From contig JBANSL010000004.1 in the NCBI GenBank assembly GCA_037127255.1, positions 21,583,967 to 21,647,966 of the forward strand: a DNA stretch of 64,000 nucleotides, given 5' to 3'. The translations under genes were made by a program, and so were the position numbers. This DNA comes from Persicaria tinctoria (lineage: Eukaryota > Streptophyta > Magnoliopsida > Caryophyllales > Polygonaceae). The first letter of the stretch is position 1, and each line of letters begins with the position of its first letter. The notes below the pieces were generated by a model that saw only the letters and a list, made by a program, of their open reading frames with translations, did not search any database and was not told where the DNA came from. Of this stretch, positions 57,474 to 64,000 are shown piece after piece.

Positions 57474-58894
57474 TAGGGGTGATATTCGAGCCGAACGAGC
57501 CGAGCTTGACATGTTCAAGCTTGGCTCGAACGGGAAACGAGCCGAGTCGAGTTCGAGCCCAAATCTTATTCGAGCTTTTTTTGGCGCTCAAGCTCGGCTC
57601 GCGAGCCTCGGGTGAAACTCGAGCTCGGCTTGTTTGAGCTCGAACAAGCTGAACGAACGAGCCTAAGCTCGTTTAAGCTCGTCAAATGGGCTCGTTCAAG
57701 CTCGTTCGGCTCGGTTTGTATCCAAAGGCCTAAATGCAAATTACACAGTAAGATGAACAAGAACAAAAAGAAGATGAACAAATTTCTGATAAAAAAAAAT
57801 CATCAATTTTAACTGTTCTACAAATTTCTAATCAACCATCAACCACATCTTATGCTGTACAGGAAGATGAACATTGAACAACATAACAAAATTTCTAATC
57901 AACCACATTTAAAGTTGTACAAAGAACATTTTAAGTTGTACAAAGAACAGAAGGATGAAGAGGGACTAGGACTGAGGAAGGAGCCGAGGAGGTAGTAATA
58001 GGCACTGAGTTCGTCGGCGCCGCTTGAACTAGAGGACTAGAGGAGGGGCGGATTACAGATCTGGTGGTCGGATCGACGCCAAATCTTCGGAGAAACCCAG
58101 TTGAGAGAGAAACGAAGAACCCTAGGACGAGATCTAGGAGAAGTCTCGGATCTGTCAAAAAACAAATAAATTACAACCACCGAAGGATAGAGAGAAACCT
58201 AATTACAACTTCCATAACTTCAATTGGAGAAAAACAAAAGCCATACCTACGAATTTCTGGTCCAAAGCTTCGACCGAATCAAGGCTAACTCACTGAGAGA
58301 AGGGATATCGGGTCCTGCTCGAGCAAAGTTTGTCGGAGACGAGGACTCGAGGTCTAACGCCGACGGAGTAGAGAGTCAAGTCGGAGAGAGAGAGAGAGAG
58401 AGAGAGAGTAACCGACCGGAAGGAGTCGGCCATTGGAGAGAGTAGGAGAGGAGTAGATCTGAAGAAGTCGATCGAGAGAGAGAGAGAGAGTAGATCTGAA
58501 GGAGTCGGAAGGAGTCGACCAGAAGAGAGAGAGTAGATCTGGAATCGACCGACGACTGGAAGAGAGAGAGGAAGAGTAGATCTGAACACTGAAGGGAACA
58601 GAGAGGAGAGTTGGAGAGAGTAGGAGACGGTAGACGGCGCCTTCCAGTCTTCAAGTGACAAGCGCTTCCTTGCCTTCCATCCTGATTTGCTTGCCCTAGG
58701 GGCATTTTTGGAAAGAAAAAAAAACGAGCTTTTGAGCTCGGCTCGACTTGAGCTTGAGCTCGGCTCGGGCTCGGTTCGAGCCTAAAACCTTGTTCAAGCT
58801 CGACTTGTTTAACGTATTCGAACGAGTCGATCTCGAGCTTTTTCGAGCCGAGCCCGAGCCGAGCTCGAGCTGTTCGGCTCATATAACAGCCCTA
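57474..58894. mobile_element. Non-autonomous hAT element inserted in the viral leader
   Basis: It begins TAGGGGTGATATTCGAGCCG and ends GGCTCATATAACAGCCCTA, flanked by a perfect 8 bp duplication GAGCGTGG (57466-57473, 58895-58902). Both subterminal arms consist of dense GCTCGAGCTCGGCTC-type repeats in inverted orientation. The middle has (GA)n tracts near 58385-58408 and 58470-58488. No transposase. Confidence 0.92.
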
Positions 58895-59166
58895 GAGCGT
58901 GGTGGGCTTAAAACCACAGAAAACTTATTATTCATAATATAGTTAGTAGATTATGGTAGTTAGTACCACTAAAAGTCATTTATAAATCTTCATTATTTCA
59001 CTTTGATAAAATTATAAAAAGTTTGAACAAATTTGTAATTTCTATAAAGCTTGGGTAAAGTTGCAAATTATTATCAGAATTGTCCCACTTGTGAGACCCA
59101 TAGTGTCAACCAATCAAAACGCTCCTCACGGTTTCTACCACAATATTGGTTTTCACCGGAGCGCGA

Positions 59167-59167
<1 letters not shown>

Positions 59168-59233
<66 letters not shown>
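59168..59233. repeat. (TA)n microsatellite, left flank
   Basis: About 66 bases of uninterrupted AT dinucleotides directly abutting the element that starts GGGAGTGG. Confidence 0.95.
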
Positions 59234-59236
<3 letters not shown>

Positions 59237-61013
59237 AGTGGTTCCCTTGTGCACACCCCTTAAGATGTACTTTATGCACAAATCCGGACCATTAATCTAA
59301 AAGAAATTGATGGCCATGATTATTCCACATAAATAGGGGAAGGTTTTTAAAAAGGGATTAAAAAAGTCCTACTCCCTGCAAGAAGCGCGTGTATCAATCC
59401 ATCTTCAAAACCCTGTCGTCTTCATCCTCTTCCTTCGTAGCAGTTTCCGCCGCGCCGACCGTTTCCCCGTCTCCCGGAGCCGTCCTCGCACAGCCACACG
59501 TCGACCAGTCGCCCGCCTTCTCGACCCCGCCTCCGGGAGCCGGCTCCTATAAACAGCAGCGCCGACCTTCTCGACCCCGTCTCCCGGAGCCGCCCTCACA
59601 CAATCGCACGTCGACCAGGACGCCCGCCTTTAGCCCGCGCCTGCTGCTCTCCTTCTCATATTCGAAGATAAAAGCAGCGGCTTTGAGTGGGCGGCACACG
59701 GACAAGAAGCGGTGGAGGCAAGGCAGTCGCCGGTGGTCCGATTTCGAGTTCGCGTGGAGGCAGGGCGGTGGTCGGCGGTCCGATTGGAGTCATCTAACAC
59801 CGGTTGCTCAAGGGTTGAAGAAATGGAGTCCATTAATGGGTAAGCATAAACCTTTCTACATATTTGGGCAAGATTTGGGGTTTTTGTAGAGAAAAGTGAC
59901 GATTGATGCATTTAGCTTATATTATTGTGGACAATATTAGAGTTTATTTGGATGATTATTTGGGGCTGGATTGGGTTCTTTTGATTTGATTTATGTTTTT
60001 TTTTTACGTGCCTCGTAAAAATAAGAATTTCACTGAATAATCCATCAATTATCGTTCAATATACGCGTTCAATCAACCGATTCAACCGAATAATTCAAAA
60101 AATTTACTTATTCACAACGGTTATACAATTATTCATCACTTCTGTGTACCTCGTCAAAATAAGCATTCCACTGAATAACTACCCAATTATCTTTCAATGT
60201 ACGCGTTAAATCGACCGATTCAACCGAATAATTATAATAATTTACTTATTCACAGCAGTAATGCAATTATTCATCGCTTTTGTGTACCTCGTAAAAATAA
60301 GTATTCAAAATCACTAAACAATACTTACGGTTTTAATGAATAATGCATCATATTTCACCGAATAATGTTTCACGTTTCACCGAAACATTTCATAGTTGAT
60401 GTTTTGTTGTTAAAAAAATGTCTTCTATAAACGAATATTCATTAAAAATTCACCGAATAATGCTTGTATTCTACCGAATAATATTTCATAGGTAAGTGTA
60501 ACGAATAAAATTAACAATCTAAAATTTCCCTAATTTTTTTTATAATTATCGTGAATAATCTTTGTACATATCTTTGATTGCATCACAACCGATATTGTTA
60601 ATAAATTTAATGTTTTATTTTTGTCTAAATCTAAATCTTTATAAATAAATAAAATATCGATAAACTACATAATTAAAAGATAAATAAAAAAATCTCGAAG
60701 GCATGAGATTTGAAACAGAAAGATTTTGAATCTCCTCAAAAAAACTGCTCAAAACAAAGAAAGATTTTGAATCAACCCCATTTTCCTTTTTTATTTTTAT
60801 TTTGAAGCGGGCCCTACTAGTCACCAAAATACCTCCCTCTCCTTCGGTACACACGCGCCCAACATATGAGAGTATGACTTAAATGATTGCGGGTCCCACC
60901 TATAATTTATTAAAAAAAAGGAATAATTTCTTTTAATCTAGGCCATCAATCATAATAAGATCAAAGACCCACAATTGTGCACAAAGTACCCCTTAGTGCA
61001 CAAGTTACCCATT

Positions 61014-61016
<3 letters not shown>
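59234..61016. mobile_element. Non-autonomous element lodged within a (TA)n tract (Micron-like)
   Basis: Terminal segments are inverted: the left begins GGGAGTGGTTCCCTTGTGCA, and the complement of the right begins GGGAATGGGTAACTTGTGCA. Further inside both carry ...GTACTTT(A/G)TGCACAA and a TTGATGGCC block. Both ends abut long (TA)n tracts, like Micron elements of rice that target TA microsatellites. The interior has a GC-rich block (59389-59889) with a duplicated unit of about 105 bp (CCGTCTCCCGGAGCCG at about 59470 and 59577) and an AT-rich tandem repeat. Class is uncertain. Confidence 0.6.
60003..60300 (+). repeat. Tandem repeat, about 140 bp units
   Basis: Two full units and the start of a third begin at about 60003, 60143 and 60281, each with CCTCGT(A/C)AAAATAAG, GATTCAACCGAATAATT and TTTACTTATTCACA. 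Confidence 0.75.

Positions 61017-61070
<54 letters not shown>
61017..61070. repeat. (TA)n microsatellite, right flank
   Basis: About 54 bases of TA dinucleotides, followed by TTTTGTGAACAAATCTTGACC, which resembles the terminal block of the preceding element and may be a second, truncated relative. Confidence 0.95.
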
Positions 61071-61075
<5 letters not shown>

Positions 61076-61626
61076 TGAACAAATCTTGACCATTAAAATG
61101 AGTAGAATGGAAGGTGGAGATTAAATGAATTTATTATATTTTTTAAAAAGAAAAAAAGACACAAAAGGATGGCCACATCACCACATGCATGCATATAGCC
61201 ATTTAGGCGCGTGTAGTTCTACGTTCAATTTATTTATTTTTTGAAACCAGTTAGTTTCATTTCGCTGTTTTTTTTTTGTTTCGCTTTTTTTCATATTTTT
61301 TTTTTACAATTTATCACATGATAATTGTGAGAAAACTATATTATGTTAAATTTGAGAGATTATTCGGTTCAACTAGAGAGATTATTCATATATACGAGTT
61401 TATTAATTAGTTTTCGGGGAGTTATTCATATAAATAACGGAAATTTCGCCCGGTACCCCTGTGGTATTGCCTATTTTGCGTGGTGTACGAAAGATTAACT
61501 AAATTCGTCCGGTACCTCTGAGTTTATTGTGTATTTCGCCTCGTGCCCTAGTAAGTGAAAACTAACGGAGTCCGTTCCATGAACGTTCTATCTACACGCT
61601 TAGGAGTCAGGAGCGAAGGCATGAGA
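61071..61626. other. Transposon-terminal debris, no gene
   Basis: The start resembles the inner terminal block of the 59234 element. The stretch 61440-61600 has GGTACC(C/T)CTG repeats, like the edge of another repeat family. Confidence 0.35.
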
Positions 61627-63266
61627 GTAGGGATGGCAATGAGTCGGGTGGTGGGTGGATGGTCCAAATTTTCACCCGATCCACCACCCAGAAACCACCA
61701 CCCAATCTAACCCATCACCCGCCAGACCCATCACCCGCCCCGTTTCACCCGTCACCCACCGGATTATCGGGTGGTTCGGGTGAAAATCCTAATTGTTTAA
61801 ATTCGAAAAAAAAACCTTTAAACTAAAAAAAAGAGCCCTTCATTTAACGAAAAACAACCCTTCATTGAACCAAAAACAACCCTTCATTAACAATTTAATA
61901 AAAATCAGTCCTTCATTGAATAAAAAACAACCTTCATTTAACAAGAAACAACATGCTAAATTGTAACCACCATACAAAATAATGTCTTAGAAGCTTAACA
62001 TCATAATATAATTCCAACAATCACAAATACTACTAGTCTTGAAAACAAAACAAATCATAAGATATAGTATTTGAGAAATGAGAAACAAAAATTGGAGAAA
62101 GGATCTTTGTGTTGCCAAGGAGGTTGTCGAGGACACCTATCGATCAAGAACTCGTGTGCTCTTGCACAAAAAGGATCATCGTTGTTTATATATACAAGGC
62201 TTCAGTTCAGGCCATTCAATCTTGTTGCTTCCTGAACATTGCTTCCCCTATCATATTTTGAAAGAGAAGGGCAACCAAAAAGTTTCAATAAGTGATTCTT
62301 TATAAATCAAACCATCAGAGTATTCGTACTAGAAACTAAACAAACTTATCACAAGTCATATTACCTTTTTCTTGAAATAAAACAAAATAAACATTTTATT
62401 TGAAAAATCCTGAAACAACGAACACATATATTATCGGCATTAGCATACTGCATATAATTGTTAAATCTGTTAAAACGATTTATCCAAGGCAAACTAGAGA
62501 GAACAAACAAACCTTGGAGACAGAGGTATATCCTATATTACAAACAGCTTTTATGAATTTATCTGTATCAGCTCCACCGGTATTAGGATCAAATCTACTC
62601 TTCACTTCTGCTATCAGGAGCCATCCACTGAGGAAAAATGTGAAGGGAAAAAAATGTTGGTATGGGATTCAGTGCATAATTTCAAAAAGAACTGCGTACA
62701 TGGAAGCATCAGAGCATCGCATGACAATTAAAAGACCTTGGCTTAAGATCTCTGTCTACTTCCAGAAGGTAGCTGTCGTAATTAGTACCCATTAGTGAGA
62801 GGCAGAAGACATCAACATTTAACAAGCAACAAATAGATATAATCTCATAATCAAGAGTAGTTATAATCTCATACATACATATGCACACTATTTCGGTTCT
62901 CACAATCACAACTAACAAGCAATGCTATTTCGAATCTAACATTCTAACAAGCAATTGCTATTTCGGATCTAACACTAACAAGCAACAAATAGATAGAAAT
63001 CGATAAAATCATAGATTGAGATAGAGAGAAACGGAGAAAGAGATAGAGAGACGGCTAGAGAAGTAGAGAGGGTACCGATTTCGGACCTCAATGTTCCCAG
63101 TTCCCACCGAATCAGTCCAGCAGTAGAGTCGGCGGCGGCTGGTGGTCAGGTGGAGATGTCGGGGCCGGCTGGTGGTCAGGTGGAGATGTCGGCGCCGGAG
63201 CTGGTCATCATCTCGAGCTTGGAGGTCGCGAGTGCACTGGTACTTCAACTGGAGTGGAAGAGAAGA
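61627..63266. mobile_element. hAT-like element, left end recognised, carrying an RRP8 fragment
   Basis: A left end TAGGGATGGCAATGAGTCGGG at 61628 is followed by many inverted GGGTGG/CCACCC words, the style of hAT elements elsewhere in the window. No right end or 8 bp duplication was found before the MITE at 63267, so the right limit is a guess. A GC-rich block with a duplicated GGCTGGTGGTCAGGTGGAGA unit lies at 63125-63200. Confidence 0.4.
62517..62830 (-). pseudogene. Fragment of RRP8 (25S/28S rRNA adenine methyltransferase)
   Basis: RRP8 is a nucleolar SAM-dependent methyltransferase that modifies large-subunit rRNA. Minus-strand reading from about 62838 gives NVDVFCLSLMGTNYDSYLLE, then VDRDLKP. 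After a gap, 62628-62517 gives GWLLIAEVKSRFDPNTGGAD and on to GYTSVSK, ending AAG|GTTTGT. Both blocks are hallmark RRP8 wording in the C-terminal methyltransferase fold, and the gap falls at the expected exon junction (RVLKP/GGW). The SAM-binding N-terminal strands and the last exon are not present. It is a captured, non-functional piece. Confidence 0.75.
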
Positions 63267-63880
63267 GCATCTCCCATGGTAGGCCAAAAAATGGGTTTTG
63301 GCTTAATTTTGCTCCCACCCTAGGCCAAAACCCATTTTAGCCTTTTTGTTTTTGGCCTATTTCCAAAACAAAGGCTAAATTTGGCTTCCTCTTTTGGAAG
63401 GCCAAATGCTATTTATTGATTTGTTTTTAAGTGTTTAATATTTATGTAAATCTATAAATAATACAATTATAAATCTATATATTATATAGTTATGATTTTT
63501 AATTAAAAATAAAAATTATAGTATTGTAAAGTTATTCAAGATTTCTTCGATATGAATATATTATTTGACATATTTAAATTATCATTGCATAAATAATATT
63601 TTTAGAAAATGACATTAATCCTTTTTATTATAGATTCATCAGAATTATAATAAAAAATAAATATTATGTTGCTTAATGTACTAAAGATAGGATCGAGTAA
63701 CGGAAATAAGATGTGAAAGTTCTAAATTATATGATGTTTATAGGAAATTTAGCCTGCAAAAAATGGCCTACGGTGGGAACAACAAAACCGTATAATAGGC
63801 CAAAAAAGAATATTCAATAGAATATTCTCTTTAGGTAGGCTATTTTCCCTAGCCATTATGGCTTACGGGGGAAGATGCTC
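63267..63880. mobile_element. MITE with GAGCATCT termini
   Basis: It begins GAGCATCTCCCATGGTAGGCC and the complement of its end begins GAGCATCTTCCCCCGTAAGCC. GGCCAAAA / TTTTGGCC words are repeated inside both arms. About 610 bp, AT-rich, non-coding. Confidence 0.65.
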
Positions 63881-63956
63881 GAAGAGGGAGGCTTGACCGC
63901 TTTAGTTATGCGGCTGAGTGAAAGAGCCGACAGATTAGGGTTTAGGTAAAAGGCAT

Positions 63957-63992
<36 letters not shown>
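63957..63992. repeat. (TA)n microsatellite at window end
   Basis: About 35 bases of TA dinucleotides before TTAAAAAATA; the tract runs to the window edge region. Confidence 0.9.
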
Positions 63993-63997
<5 letters not shown>

Positions 63998-64000
63998 ATA

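Noticed and set aside
59051..59263. Open frame with an (IY)n stretch
   Set aside because: Translation of the (TA)n microsatellite.
59389..59889. 166-codon plus-strand frame
   Set aside because: Covers a duplicated GC-rich unit inside a repeat element; composition suggests chance.

Overview
This window is nuclear DNA from a flowering plant. The genes are split by GT-AG introns, the encoded proteins are plant types (an ABCG half-transporter, a non-epsilon 14-3-3, a plant SCAI homologue), and the background is AT-rich and packed with angiosperm transposon families (CACTA, hAT, PIF/Harbinger, Mutator, Stowaway, copia, tRNA-derived SINEs, endogenous pararetrovirus). I cannot name the species or tell monocot from eudicot.

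Four host genes look intact. A SCAI homologue lies on + at 14935-20292 (9 exons, 595 aa, frame closing exactly, one apparent GC-AG intron). A half-size ABCG transporter lies on - at 22528-29869 (8 exons, 691 aa). An intronless coiled-coil protein lies on + at 50439-52298 (619 aa from its first ATG). A 14-3-3 protein lies on - at 52780-54210 (4 exons, 258 aa) and converges on the coiled-coil gene. The four genes are unrelated in function; nothing resembles an operon or cluster.

Most of the rest is mobile DNA. Region by region: 1-3140, right part of a CACTA element; 3.2-5.6 kb, a decayed caulimovirid-like copy (-); 5.76-8.95 kb, a PIF/Harbinger element with both gene relics, then a small related element; 10.28-11.9 kb, an inverted-repeat element with tRNA-like ends and a thioredoxin fragment; 12.6-14.4 kb, fragments of a SECRET AGENT-type O-GlcNAc transferase and a pectinesterase on one strand; 20.76-22.03 kb, a Stowaway and a PIF/Harbinger-like element; ABCG introns holding a hAT element, SINEs and a palindromic MITE; 30.1-33.9 kb, MITEs and an orphan CACTA end; 34.26-39.99 kb, a complete non-autonomous CACTA element; 42.28-49.86 kb, two Mutator-like elements of one family, the second carrying a mitochondrial dicarboxylate-carrier fragment and split by a copia retrotransposon; 54.35-57.47 kb, a retroposed 3' end and a younger caulimovirid-like copy with its promoter, interrupted at 57474 by a hAT element; 59.17-61.07 kb, an element inside a (TA)n tract; 61.6-63.9 kb, a hAT-like end, an RRP8 methyltransferase fragment and a terminal MITE.

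The main theme is repeated capture of host exons, introns included, by several different non-autonomous DNA transposons. The most unusual structure is the 10.28-11.9 kb foldback element whose termini are cloverleaf-like tRNA sequences.
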